Shown here in pieces: positions 12,262-23,947 of a stretch of DNA of 64,000 nt. The notes beneath the pieces were generated by a model that was not told where the DNA came from, ran no database searches, and worked only from the letters and a program-made list of their open reading frames with translations. Location: contig JBBMOL010000251.1 of NCBI GenBank assembly GCA_037954665.1, positions 682,001 through 746,000 on the forward strand, written 5' to 3'. The stretch is from Laguncularia racemosa. Its lineage: Eukaryota; Streptophyta; Magnoliopsida; Myrtales; Combretaceae. Each line of letters begins with the position of its first letter. The stretch's first letter is position 1. Made by a program: the position numbers and the translations under genes.

Positions 12262-14012
12262 AAGACTTTCATCCTTGAAAGTTACATGATTCTGAAAGAG
12301 TTTCGGATATTTCTTCCTCATCTCATCTTCTAATTCCCACATTGCTTCTTGTTTAATTTGATTTGTTTATTGTACCTTGACGTAGGGAATCACTTTCTGT
12401 CCTAGCACTTGTTCCTTGACATCCATAATCTTGACCAATCTTTCAACAGAGGATAAGTTTGGTTATACTTTTAAAGGCTCTAAAGCCACTATCTAATCTA
12501 GGTTTTGTACAAACTTTCTCAGCATTGATACATAAAATGTATCATGTATCCTAACCAAACTTAGTGGGAGAGCCAACTTGTAAGCCATAGTACTTACTCT
12601 TTCCAAAATTTTAAATGGGTCTACATATCTAACTTCCCTTTCAACCCAAACTTAATCACCCCTTTTGTTAGAGAAACTCTCAATAGAACTTTGTCTCCTA
12701 CTTTAAATTCTAAGGGTCATCATCTCTTATCTACATAACTCTTCTGTCAGGATTGAGCTATTTGTATTCTTTACCTTATCAATTTTACTTTGTCTACAAC
12801 CACTTAGACCGATTTAGGTTCTAGCATTTGTCTTTCTCCCACTTCATCCCAATGTAATGGGGATATGCATTTTCTTCCATATAGAGCCTCATAAGAATCC
12901 ATTTATATGGTTACCTAATAGCTATTGTTATAGGCAAACTCAATCAAAGGTATGTACTCATTCCATTTACCTCCAAAATCTAGCGCACAGGCTCTAAGAA
13001 AATCTTCTAGAATTTGAATGGTCCCCTCAAATTGTCCATCCATCTAAGGGTAGAATGCAATGTTGAATTGTAGTTTTGTGACCAAAGCTTTATATAAGCT
13101 ATTCCAAAATTTTCTTATAAACCGTGTATCTCTATCAGAGGTTATGGTTATTAGCACTCCATGTAATCTCACTATCTCTTGTATATATATTTGAGCCAGG
13201 TTCTCTAGTTTATATCCCACCTTGATAGGTAAAAAGTGGGCAAACTTGGTTAGCTAATCTACTATTACCCAAACTACATATTCCCATTTCTAGTATTCGG
13301 AAGAGTCATAACAAAATCCATTGTCACATGTTCCCATTTCTACTCTAGTATTAAAAGAGGTTGTAATTCTCTAACTAGCCTTTGATGTTTAATTCTAATT
13401 TACTGGCAAGTAAGGCATCTGGCTACATATTCAACTATCTCCCCTTTCATGTTCTTCTACCAATAGTGACTCTTTAAGTGCTTGTATGTTTTGGTGTTCT
13501 TGGGATGGATTGTATAGGCTGAGTAGTGTGCCTCTTTCATTAATTCCTTCTTCAATTCCACATCTCCTAGCATGCATAATCATGTTCCATATCTTAAGAT
13601 CCTCTCGGTGTGCATATTAAATCTAGGAGCCTTACCCTGTTCTATTTTGCTCTTGATCTCTTAGATATCCTTATCCTCTACTTGGGCAATCTTGATTCTA
13701 CCCACTAAAGTTGGTTATATGCGTAAAGTGGCCATGTTTGCTCCCAGTTCTTGAGCAAAACATCTAATTCCAACTTATGCATACCATCAAACAACTCTCG
13801 CTGTGAAGTGATGAGAATAGCAACATTACCCTATTTCTTTCTGCTAAAGGCATCGACCACCACATTGGCTTTTCTTAGATGATATTGAATTTCTAAGTCA
13901 TAGTCCTTAATTAATTCCAACCATCTCTTCTATCTCATGTTTAGCTCCTTTTGTGTGAAGATGTATTTTAGGCTCACATGATTAGTGAAAATTCTACATC
14001 TTTCTCCATACA
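12262..14012 (-). pseudogene. Tekay-type integrase with C-terminal chromodomain, and RNase H end
   Basis: Near the 3' LTR the minus strand reads KEQVLGQKVIPYVKVQ, stop, TNQ, then QEAMWELEDEMRKKYPKLF and FKDESL. This is a chromodomain (normally RxKxLRNKxIPLVKVLW...EEATWExExxMRxxYPHLF), which places the element among the chromoviruses. Upstream, about 12500-13800, are integrase pieces in several frames. At about 13840-13960, just before the inserted LTR, is the end of RNase H. Chromodomains are thought to steer integration to heterochromatin. The gene is inactive: many stops and frameshifts. Confidence 0.7.
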
Positions 14013-14017
14013 ATTAG

Positions 14018-16225
14018 TGATAGGAATCAAAATTCTACATGACCTATCATTAGGGCAAGAACCAAAGGATTTCAAATCTTGGCGATGAGGGTCCTTTCTA
14101 AACAACTCGACCCCAGAATTATTTGTTTATTAACCTCTTTTCTATTACTCTTGTATTGTGTATTCCAACAGGCACACTTATCAGGCTTTACAGGGCGATG
14201 GACAAACTTACTAAGACTCAGCTTGTAGGTTATTCATGGACCGACCTAAACCGGCAATGAGCTGGATCGACGAATCCTACTGAAGAGCTAGCTTGTTAAA
14301 GATTATTTTGTACTTGTAATTTATTTCTTTGAACCATTTATTTTGTAAGTTTTTGGAACATTTTATTTAGTTGTATTTTGTGTTTTAGGAGCGGCCACCC
14401 TTTAGTGGCATGGTTGTAATTTTTTAGTCATTTTAACCCTAAAGGGAGAAAGTATAAATACTTACTTAAATAGGGTTTAGAGGGGGAGAATACACTTATC
14501 TTTGCTGCAAATTTCGTGAGAAATTAGGGTTTATCCTAAGTTTTCATAAGGACTCTTATCAATTTCATCCTTGGAATTGTGGCGAGTTGCAACTTAGGAA
14601 ATTGTGAGTAATATCAATTCCTAAGTTGATTTTCCTTTTCATAACTAGTGTGTAATATCTAGTGTTGATTAGAATTGGTTCTTGGTTCTGATTATATGTC
14701 AATTGTAGGTTCAATTTCCTATTATTGTTATCAATTTAGTGGAATTGTATCCTATATATTGTATTGTTGATTACCTTTCTTCAATTGCATGGAAGTTCCT
14801 TTGTTGTAAGAAGTTCACGCCCATTTTTGTGTTGATTGGTAATTGGAATTTCATTTGATCTTATGTTGTGTGCTTAATCCCATTGAGCACATCCTCATTT
14901 GGTGATGTGCTCAAAACCAAGCCTAAGCACATTCAAATGAATCAAAGAAACAAACTCCAAATCTTAAACATAAATCGGTTCAATTGGATTATAATTTGCG
15001 TGAACCCTATTGAAAATTTTGATGAAATCCGTAGGTCAAAAGACGCAATTAACAAACCATCTATGTAATCTTCACCAAATAACAACAATTATAAGTGAAA
15101 TCCACGTGAATTTTATCAAGAAGAATAGATCAAAAACCGTGATTTCAACTTCTTCCTACAATTCCCATTCACGTCACAAATGAAGATGATGATAACAAGT
15201 ACTAAATCAATCAATCTTATAACAAGATAATTGGTCACAAATGCAATAAAAAAATCTGACCAAGAACTTCAAAATCAACCCTAGATATGACTCACTAGTG
15301 ATGAAATGGAAACACAACAAAGAAGGAATTGATACTACTCACAATTGCTCTTTGTTGCACTCGCTACAATTTCAACTCTTGGAAATTGAAATTGATAAGA
15401 GAAATTGGATTTAGGAAACCCTAAACCCTCTCACGAAAATGTGATGTTCAAATCTAAAAAAATTTGGCCTCCTCAAACCTTACTATAAGCAAGTATTTAT
15501 ACTTGCTACTTCTAGGGTTAGAAAATGGACAAAAATTACAAGTTTGCCACTTTTAAGGTGGCTGGTTCTAAATGAAAATTACAAAAAAAATGAAAGTTTC
15601 CCAAAAGAAAAATACAACATAAAATAGTCCATAGAACAATTACAAAGTAAAAAAATATCATAAGTCTTCATGAGCCAATGCTTTAGAATGGAAACAATCG
15701 CAGCGGGTCTTTGTTTGTAAATCTGAAAATGTTTTGTGTCCATCAACTATTGTAGGACATATTGGCATCCCATGGAGAATTATTATTGTACCTGTAAGAT
15801 TATTTCTCAAATATTTATTAGAATAAAAGATATAAAGTAAAAATATAAGCGATTTGGACCATCAACCAAATCCAATTCTGAAGGTATACGTGGTGCCAGA
15901 AAATTTCATTTGGTTTTGAGATTCATTGATTAACAAATTGGATTGCAAAAGGGTTTAGGGTTCATGCCATAATTGAAGGTTGATCCGGATTTGATTAAGA
16001 CTTGTTTGTATTGTTTGATTGCATATGCTTTAATTCAATTTAAGGTATATCATAATTTGGTTTCAGAGCTTATCATACTTGGATATTCAATCTTGGTCAC
16101 GTCATATTTGTAGATTTGGTTTATAAGTAGTAGGGGTTTACGCAATTGGAGGACTAGTTTGATTGGCATTGTATAATTGCAATTTAGAATTGTTCATGTG
16201 CTTGGATTCACTTTTGAGCACATCA
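14018..16225 (+). mobile_element. LTR of the TGAT...CATCA family, ending at a distal LTR-end module
   Basis: It begins TGATAGGAATC and ends TTGAGCACATCA. The 5 bases ATTAG occur on both sides (14013-14017 and 16226-16230), inside the Tekay-type pol. With the solo LTR at 14903-15908 and one copy of its TTTGG removed, about 1.2 kb remains. It holds a normal LTR (to about 14893, with TATAAATA near 14450) and then two further stretches. Each of these repeats the primer-binding site (decayed TGGTTTTGAG, and TGGTTTCAGAGC at 16058-16069) and an LTR-end-like tail. No coding sequence is present. Confidence 0.75.
14903..15908 (-). mobile_element. solo LTR nested inside the family LTR
   Basis: Read on the minus strand, it matches the 1003-base LTRs of the element at 32512 over its whole length. 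The match includes the GGGATGCC/TTCTCCATG block and the AAGTATAAATACTTG promoter core (seen reversed near 15490). It starts TGATGTGCTC on the plus strand and ends in TTTCA, having lost a few bases of the usual CCCATCA. TTTGG flanks it on both sides (14898-14902 and 15909-15913). At 1006 bases it is the expected full LTR. The target was the primer-binding site of the older LTR. Confidence 0.85.
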
Positions 16226-16230
16226 ATTAG

Positions 16231-17077
16231 TGCCTCTATAGCTTTAGGGCTAGTATTACTATTGCTAACTTCAAGTCATGAGTTGGGTAATTCTTCTCAT
16301 GCGATTTCAATTGGTGGGATGCGTGTGCTATGACTTGCTCGCTTTACACTAGTACACATCCTAACCTTTAGTTTAAGGCATTATTATAAATAGTAAATTC
16401 TTCCCCACTCTTGGGTAATACCAAAATTGGTGCTGACACATGCTTCTCCTTAAGTGTTTGGAAACTAGCTTCTCCTTAAGTGTCTGGAAACTAGCTTCAC
16501 ATATATCATCTCACTCAAACTTCACATTCTTTTATATTAACCTAGTGAGAGGAGTCGCTATTTTGGAAAAACTCTTAATAAACCTTTTGTAGTAGCTCGC
16601 TAAACCTAAAAAGCTTCTTATATTTGTTATTGTCTTTAGTTTAGGCCAATCCACTTTAGCTCTCACCTTTTCTAGGTCTATAGATATTTCCTCCTTGTTA
16701 ATTACATGACCTAAAAAAACTACCTACTCTAGCTATAATTCACATTTATTGAATTTAGCATACAATTTTTCTTGTAATCTATCTAACACCAATTTCAAAT
16801 GTTTTTCATTACTTTTAGAGTATATTAGGACATCGTCTATAAAGACGATTACAAATTTATCTAGAAAGTCCCTAAATACTTTGTTCATCAAGTACATAAA
16901 TGTTGTAGATGCATTGGTCAACCTGAAAGGCATCACAAAAAAATTCAAAGTGCCCATATCAGGTCCTAAAAGTTGTCTTCTATATGTCCCCTTCCTTCAT
17001 TCTTAGCTAGTGACATCCTAATCTTAGATTGATCTTAGAAAACACCTAAGCTCCTTATAGTTGGTCAAATAGGTCAT
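16231..17077 (-). pseudogene. Tekay-type reverse transcriptase fragment
   Basis: After the inserted LTR the same minus-strand gene resumes. The open part 16957-16733 contains MGTLNFFVMPFRLTNASTTF, MNKVFRDFLDKFVIVFIDDV and LIYSKSNEKHL. The FIDD is the RT catalytic YxDD-type box with both Asp residues present. Between 16231 and 16700 lie the RT thumb and RNase H start. Sequence upstream of the first palm motif is lost at 17077, where the Athila-type LTR starts. Stops in the flanking frames make it a pseudogene. Confidence 0.75.
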
Positions 17078-18642
17078 TGATGGGTGTCGAATCCAACAAA
17101 AATAAAACCTACTCCTAGACAATTATATGATTTGCATATAGTGGTGAGTAGGGTCGAATCCACAGAGATTGGTTAAATTTATTTCTATTCAAGGAGAATA
17201 AAAAGGAAAAGGGAAATGGGGGGGGGTGTTTCTTTGTAAATCAAATAAAGTTAAAACAAGATAAGAAAATTGAATATTGATAAAAGCCTAGCCAAAGGAA
17301 TCAAGATAGTTTAATTCAAGGAATTGATCATCGATGCAAATGTTTTCTATTCTTATTCCTAGATAAACTGGTTATGGTTATTAACAAGCTCTAACAACCT
17401 ATCTCTCCGTACTTCCTCGATAACCAAGAGAAGCTCTTTGATTATTTCTCTTATCGATTAGACAACCCCAGACAAGCGCTTAGGATTTAATCTACCAATA
17501 GCATTAAAAACTAGAGAGACCACCAATTCATGCCAGTAGATTATAAGATAACCTATTTAAACATGATCACACACCTCCATAACATGAATTCGATCATCTA
17601 TTTTATAACCAAACATGTTATTGTGTCACTGAGACTAGAATAATCAAACAATTACGGATTTGACGTGCTAGTTGACAAAATATTAACTTGCTAATTGAGT
17701 AGAAGAGCTCTATTCATACCAATCAACAAAGATAATAATGACAAAACGATCAGAAGATATATGAATATCCAAAAACAACGAATAGATTAAATACAAGTGA
17801 ATTAGACCTCACAATTCGTGGAGAATTAAACATCTATGACCCTTTGGCTAGAAAAGTAGCTTAGCTACTCATGTTCATCAACAAAACGAAAATAAAAAGT
17901 AGAAACATGATGAACCCGGTTGCCTGCTCTGCCTCCAAGATGGTCTAAGGTTCTTCAAGATCCAAAGATTCCAGATTAAAGATTAAAAAGTTGCCTTCAC
18001 CCTCTAGGGTTGGTTCTATTTATATTGTTAGAGGGATGGCATGTGATCTTTTGCTAGCAAGATACGAAAATATCTTTCCTTTTCCAAGTAGATTTCGAGA
18101 AGTGAATCTTCGTCTGCCTGGCATGCCCTACCACACGGCCGTGGGTCAAGCCGTGCCTTCCTCTGTGCATAATTCACGTATCATCTTCCGTGTCTAGTGT
18201 GTACCACGGCTCCACCCATGGCTAGATTTTCAACCGTGCCTTCCTCTGTGCATGATCTACAAGTCTTCATCCTTGGCACGTCTAGCTTCCACCACGGCTC
18301 CAAGCACGGTTTCTCCTACAGCTGCCACCACGGCCGTGCCCTAAGCCGTGTCTCTCTTTCTCCTGCAGTGTGTAGCACGGTTTACCACATGGCCAGATCT
18401 CAAACCGTGCCTCCTTCTAGACAGATACTTGCTCATGTGCTTTCCTCCGGTGGTGTAACTCCTTGTCTTGATCCAAGTTGTAGATGACTTCTCTAATTTA
18501 CTTGAATGAGCATCCTTGACTCCATTTAACCTGATTTATCACCATAATAGAATTAAGTAACATTTCCTTATGATTTCTATAAAATCAATAATAATTTAAC
18601 ACAATTTATACTATAAAGATTGAGTATAAAATGGCTCTATCA
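17078..18642 (-). repeat. 3' LTR of the Athila-type element
   Basis: On the plus strand it starts TGATGGGTGTCG and ends TGGCTCTATCA, followed directly by the reversed polypurine tract. It shares its full structure with 22313-23947 and with the solo LTR at 57272-58978, which lies on the opposite strand. It contains a CACGGCCGTG-type array at about 18120-18420. Confidence 0.85.
18120..18420. repeat. CACGGCCGTG-type palindromic array in the 3' LTR
   Basis: Repeated words ACACGGCCGTG, AAGCCGTGCC and ACCACGGCTCC alternate with TTCCTCTGTGCATGATC-type spacers. The same array is at 23350-23750 in the 5' LTR. It is one of the few GC-rich spots in the window. Confidence 0.8.
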
Positions 18643-18657
18643 AATTCCCCCACACTT
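18643..18657 (-). other. polypurine tract
   Basis: The minus strand reads AAGTGTGGGGGAATT, directly before the 3' LTR start. This matches the AGTGTGGGGGA tract commonly seen in plant Athila/Tat elements. Confidence 0.8.
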
Positions 18658-18659
18658 AA

Positions 18660-20000
18660 ACTCTTGCTTGTCCTCAAGCAATTGCATCAAATCAATTGAG
18701 AAATCTGTCATAGATTATATAAACTTTCTTTTCATCATTCCAAGCATCTATTCATTTGTAATTCATGACTTGTAGTTTTAATGTCTACTACTTCAACCCA
18801 ACTGGTTTCCTGTGATCAAATTATTATGGACAAAATTCAATAGCTAATCTAAACAAAACAAACTTTAATCCTCATGTTTAGCAAAAGAATTTTTATTCCA
18901 AAAGTAAATACTTAATCCACTAAGGAAAAACACCCAATTAAACTTCATTGGATATTATCAAGCATATAATCCTTGCAGTATAAAGTAAAAGCATATGGTA
19001 TAAGCTCTTTGCTAGATATTCTCCCTTTTATACATCTTTGTTTTATTCAATGAATGTTTACATTCATGTTCTTTTGATTTATTCAAGCATCTATTTTGAC
19101 GGGTTTTTGCCCGCTTCTTTTCATGAACTTTTGTCTTTTTTGCCCTTATCGTTATAGTGAGTTCATTGAGTCGGCAACATCCCGAGCCCATCACTTAAGT
19201 GACCGGGTTTTGAGATACCCCTACGGACTCTTCCTCACTCTAACATTCAAGTTTGAATACTCTTAACTCAATTAGTTGAATCATTGGAGTAATGGCTATG
19301 CTTGATTCTTTTTCTTTTTTTTTTCACTAAGTGTTATGATTGCTTTACAAACAACTTCAAAGAGTATACAGTAGCTAATATAACCTAGAAGTAAACTTTT
19401 TTATTTTTCACTTAAGGACTTGACTTACTCTTAGACTTCTAATTCTAAAGCTAAATACAAGGTAAATTTGTTTCTTAAAGATTTCACTACTTAATTTTAA
19501 CCATGTATTCTAATCACAGCAGTGGGTGAGCAAAGCATTTGAACAAGTCAATTTCACATTTTGTAGATGCTTATTACAACATTTAGTACAATCTCCAGAT
19601 GTCATGATAATTTTGAAAAATTTTAGCTTAAAATTGCTTAAGGACAAACATTCAGAGTATAAGTTAGTTCTCTATTCTCTATATTTTATTATCCTCTCCC
19701 CCACACTTAGCTTGAACAGTGTCCTCACTGTTCCAAATTCATCACAATGAAAGAGGAATTAACAACTCAAGGAACATTAGAGGATAAGAGAAAGGAAATA
19801 CTGGTACTTCCCTGGTATTGGAGTTCTCCCCTTAAGCTCTGGAAAGTGTCATCTGATTATGTGTATCCTTGCTGCAGCTGATCCAAAGAGTTCAAAACTA
19901 TACGAAAATCAAAACAAAACAAAACTAAAACAAAACTAAAATTTGAAAAAAAAATTTTTTTTGACATGGGTTGCCTCCCATGAAGCGCCTTTCTTTAACG
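18660..20000 (-). other. non-coding 3' part of the Athila-type element
   Basis: About 1.35 kb between the protease gene and the polypurine tract has no retroviral motif in any frame. Two marks are visible: a second polypurine-like sequence near 19690-19700 (CCCCCACACTTAGC on the plus strand) and the short inverted repeat ATGGGTTGCCTCCCAT at about 19967-19982. The second polypurine-like tract might mean that part of another element was captured here. Confidence 0.6.
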
Positions 20001-20007
20001 TCTTCGG

Positions 20008-22261
20008 CTAGACGTTCTTGGCTAGATGTTCAGATAAGGATTTTGATTCCAGCTTTGGTGCCTGTAGTGATGGGTTAATAACATCCACAATAAAAACAGG
20101 AGAGATATCGCTAGGATGTTTCATGGCATCATAAATGTTAAATTTAATCACTTCACCATCAAATTCCATAGTGAGGGTACCATCATTTACATCAATTTTT
20201 GTCTTGGATGTCTTAAGGAATGGTCGCCCTAATAATATCATTGATGAATTATGAGAATTTATCTTCCATATCAAGCACATAAAAATCAGCAGGAAAAACC
20301 AACCCATCGACTTGAACTAAAACATCCTCTAAAACTCCATCAGGATAAACATTGGACCTGTCAGCAAGTTGAACAATGACACTCGTTTCCTTCAAGGGAC
20401 CAACATTTAAACGTTGATAAACAGACAAAGGCATGACATTGATAGAAGCTCCTAAATCACACATGGCTTTAGCGATTCCAAGATTACCTATTTTGCAAGG
20501 AATAGTAAACATACCTGGATCCTTGCATTTAGGAGGAAGCTTCTTCTGAATAATAGCTGAAACATTTTCACTCACACTAATCTTTTCATTGCCTTTCAGC
20601 TTCCTTTTGTTAGTGCATAAGTCTTTGAGAAATCTAGCATAGCGCGGTATTTGCTTAATTGTATCAAGCAAAGGAATATTTACCTCGACTTTGTGAAAAA
20701 TTTCCAGAATCTCTTTTTCTTCCGCTTCATTCTTGGATTTCGCCAATCTGGAGGGGAAAGGAGGTGGTATCAATGTGACCTTTGATGGCTCGACTAGAGA
20801 CTTGCTAATTTGGTTACCCTGCTGGCTCGGAGTTGAAATTTCTTGCTTAGTCTCTTCCCCAAGAGTAGATGAGTGTCCTTTCTTAATTGATCCCTGCAAT
20901 TCTGTTCCACTCCTTAAGGTAATTGCATTAACGCTTTGCTTTGGATTTGTAATAGTTTGAGAAGGTAACTTACCTTGAGTTTCTAACCTGTTTACAGCAG
21001 AAGCAATTTGGCTTACCTGATTCTCCAAGTTTTGAATGCTTTGCTTTGTTTCCTCCTGAAATTGTTTGGTATTAACAGCGAGAGACTTAACAATATCCTC
21101 AAGAGACATACCTGAAGTGGAAGGAGCTTGGGGTACTTGGTGTGATGGCTTAGGCTGGAATTGTTGGAAATGTTGAGGGTTATTGCCATATCGGAAGTTA
21201 GGATGATCCCTCCATCTAGGATTGTAAGTATTCGAGTAGGGGTCATACTTCCTTCGTGGTTGTCCTGGGAATCCTCCTACAGCATTGGCGTGTTCATGGT
21301 TGTCATCTTGTAATGTGGGGCACATGTCGGTAGGATGATTAGGAGCAGCACAAATTCCGCAAGCCTTCACCTGCTGTGTTTTTCCAAGGGCTATCTGTTG
21401 CACAAGGGAGGTTAGGTTAGAAATTTGATGTTTAAGGTTGGACACACTTACCTCATTTACCTTCCTTGAAGATGTATCATGCCTATACCCAAATTGTTGC
21501 GAATTGGCAGCCATAATGGAGATCAATTCCCTAGCTTGACCAGGGGTTTTGTTTACTATGGCGCCTCCACTTGCAGCATCCATCATCTTTCTTTCCATCG
21601 AAAGTAGGCCTTCGTAGACGTATTGGATGAGAAGTTGTTTAGATATCCCATGTTGTGGGCAGCTTGCACAAAGTTGCTTGAATCTCTCCCAATACTCATG
21701 AAGAGTCTCGGTGTCCCTCTGTTTTATACCACAAATTTCTCTTCTTATACTAGTGGCTCTAGATGCGGGGAAGAATTTATCCAAGAAGAGTCTCACCATA
21801 TCAGTCCATGTGGTTATAGAACCTGGAGGAAAATAAAACAACCAATCTTTAGCTTTAGTACTTAAAGAAAATGGAAAAGCACGTAACTTGATTTGATCGT
21901 CGGTTATTCCTTACGGCCTCATACTAGAACACACTATATGAAACTCTTTCAAATGTTTATGAGGATCTTCATTCTCAAGACCATGAAAGGTGGGTAGCAG
22001 ATGTATCAACCCAGATTTTAACTCGAATTCTACGGCTAGTTCGGGGTAGTGAATACAAAGTGGTTGTTGATTCACATCCGGTGCAGCCAATTCCCTTAAT
22101 GTTCTCTCGGGATTTGCCATGTCGTCCTCTTTTTCAGAATCAGACAAGTCCGATACTAAGTTCGGTCTAGTGGATGATCTAGCTTCTTGTCGCAACCTCT
22201 TTAGAGTCTTCTCAATCTCCAGATTATAAGTTAGTTCACCTGTCTGAGAAGAACGAGTCAT
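20008..22261 (-). pseudogene. Athila-type Gag-protease gene
   Basis: The likely start is the Met at 22261 (MTRSSQTGELTYN), just inside the primer-binding site. The frame is open to 20249 except for one TAA at 21911-21913. Gag is recognisable by WLFYFPPGSITTWTDMVRLF, FFPASRATSIRREI, RDTETLHEYWERFKQLCASC and a CX2CX4HX4C knuckle (CGICAAPNHPTDMC). The protease carries AMCDLGASINVMPLSVYQRL with catalytic Asp intact. A frame change near 20260-20300 separates it from the end of the protease, SMILLGRPFLKTSKTKIDV. Gag builds the virus-like particle and protease cuts it. The near-intact frame contrasts with the missing pol. Confidence 0.85.
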
Positions 22262-22290
22262 ACAAGAATAGAAATAAATTTGACACCAAT

Positions 22291-22307
22291 CCCCGACAAC
22301 GGCGCCA
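22291..22307 (-). other. primer-binding site, tRNA-Asp type
   Basis: The minus strand reads TGGCGCCGTTGTCGGGG, five bases after the 5' LTR end. This is the form used by Athila-group elements such as soybean Calypso, assigned to tRNA-Asp. Confidence 0.75.
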
Positions 22308-22312
22308 AAATT

Positions 22313-23947
22313 TGATGGGTGTCGAATCCAACAAAAATAAAACCTACTCCTAGACAATTATATGATTTGCATATAGTAGTGAGTAGGGTCGAATCCACAG
22401 AGGGTTAAACTTATTTCTATTCAAGGAGAATAAAAGGGAAAAGAAAAATGGGGGGGTTTTGTTTGTGAATCAAAATAAAGTAAAACAAGGTAAGAAAATC
22501 GGATATTAATAAAAGCCTAGCCAAAGGAATCAAGATAGTTTAATTCTAGGAATTGATCATCGATGCAAATGTTTTCTATTCTTAGTTCTAGATAAACTAG
22601 TTATGGTTATTAACAAGCTCTAACAACCTATCTCTCCTTACTTCCTCGATAACCTCAGACAAGCACTTTGAATTATTTCTCTTATTGATTAAACAACCCT
22701 AGACAAGCGCTTAGGATTTAATCTATCAATAGCATTAAAATCTAGAGAGACCACCAATTTATGCCAGTAGATTATAAGATAACCTATTTAAACATGATCA
22801 CACACCTCCATAACATGAATTCGATCATCTCTTTTATAACCAAACATGTTATTGCGTCACTAAGACTAGAACAATCAAACAATTACGGATTTGACGTGCT
22901 AGTTGACAATATATTAACTTGCTAATTGAGTAGAAGAGCTCTATTCATACCAATCACCAAAGATAATAATGACAAAACGATCAGAAGATATGTGAATACC
23001 CGAAAGCAAAGAATAGAATAAATACAAGTCAATTAGACCTCACAATTCGTGGAGAATTAAACATCTATGACCCTTTGACTAGAAAAGTAGCTTAGCTACT
23101 CATGTTCATCAATAAAACAAAAAATAAAAATAAAAACATAATGAACCCGGTTGCCTGCTCTGCCTCCTCGTTTCCTTCTTGTCTTCAAGGTGATTCCAGA
23201 TTCCCAAAGATTAAAAGTTCTCCTAACCCTCTAGGGTTGGTTCTCTTTATATTGTTAGGGAGATGGCATGTGATCTTTTGCTAGCAAGATACGAAAATAT
23301 CTTTCCTTTTTCAAGTAGATTTCAAGAAGTAAATGTTCGTCCGCCTGGCACGCCCTAACACACGGCCGTGGGTCAAGCCGTGCCATCCTCTGTGCATATT
23401 CTTCAAGTCTTCATCCGCGCCCAGTGTGTACCACGGTTACACACACGGCCAGATTTCAAGCCGTGCTTTCATCTGTGCATAATCTACAAGTCTTCATCCG
23501 TGTCCAGTGTGTACCACGGTTACACCCACGGCTAGATTTCAAGCCGTGCCTTCATCTGGTTGATGTTCCACACTTTCTTCTCCTTGGCACACCTAGCTTC
23601 CACCACGGCTCCAAGCACGGTTTCTCCCATGGCTTCCACCACGGCCGTGCCTTAAGCCATGTCTCTCTCTGTTGAAAGTCCTCATTTTCGCCTTCTTGTC
23701 CAGTGTGTAACACGGTTTGAACCTTGGCCGTGCCTCAAACCGTGCTTCCTCTGGTGGTGTAATTCCATGTCTTGATCCAAGTTGTAGATGACTTCTCTAA
23801 AATACTTGAATTAGCATCCTTGACTCCATTTAACCTGATTTATCACGATGATAGAATTAAAGTACCATTTCCTTAAGATTTCTATAAAATCAATAATAAT
23901 TTAACACAATTTATACTATAAAGATTGAGTATAAAATGGCTCTATCA
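22313..23947 (-). repeat. 5' LTR of the Athila-type element
   Basis: It is the partner of 17078-18642, with the same TGATGGGTGTCG and GGCTCTATCA ends. It is about 70 bases longer, mostly because of unit-number differences in its CACGGCCGTG-type array (23350-23750). Scattered substitutions of several percent put the insertion well before the element at 32512. Confidence 0.85.
23350..23750. repeat. CACGGCCGTG-type palindromic array in the 5' LTR
   Basis: A longer version of the 18120 array. Units of about 65 bases (GTGTACCACGGTTACAC, then ATTTCAAGCCGTGC, then CATCTGTGCATAATC) are repeated two to three times, followed by single palindromes. Confidence 0.8.

Larger units (their letters stand above)
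10310..17077 (-). mobile_element. truncated Tekay/Del-type chromovirus (Ty3/gypsy)
   Basis: A minus-strand element keeps its 3' LTR (10310-12246), polypurine tract, chromodomain, integrase and part of RT. It loses everything upstream of mid-RT at 17077, where the Athila-type LTR begins. No 5' LTR was found. The pol is interrupted by a family LTR at 14018-16225, flanked by ATTAG. The frame is broken throughout. The element entered, or was later joined to, the LINE remnant at its left edge (flank CTAGT, with no matching copy seen). Confidence 0.75.
17078..23947 (-). mobile_element. non-autonomous Athila-type Ty3/gypsy element (Gag-protease only)
   Basis: Two LTRs of about 1.6 kb (17078-18642 and 22313-23947) face the same way around a 3.67-kb interior. 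The interior holds a tRNA-Asp-type primer-binding site, a Gag-protease frame, about 1.35 kb of non-coding DNA and a polypurine tract. There is no trace of RT, RNase H or integrase, which would not fit in the space left. Movement would have needed enzymes from a relative. The LTRs differ by several percent by eye. The outer flanks (GTCAT left, GCCCC right) do not match and belong to different older elements, so one side has been rearranged or lost. Confidence 0.8.

Noticed and set aside
18197..18487. His- and Ser-rich frame inside an LTR
   Set aside because: It is generated by the CACGGCCGTG array and is absent as a conserved frame in the other LTR copies.
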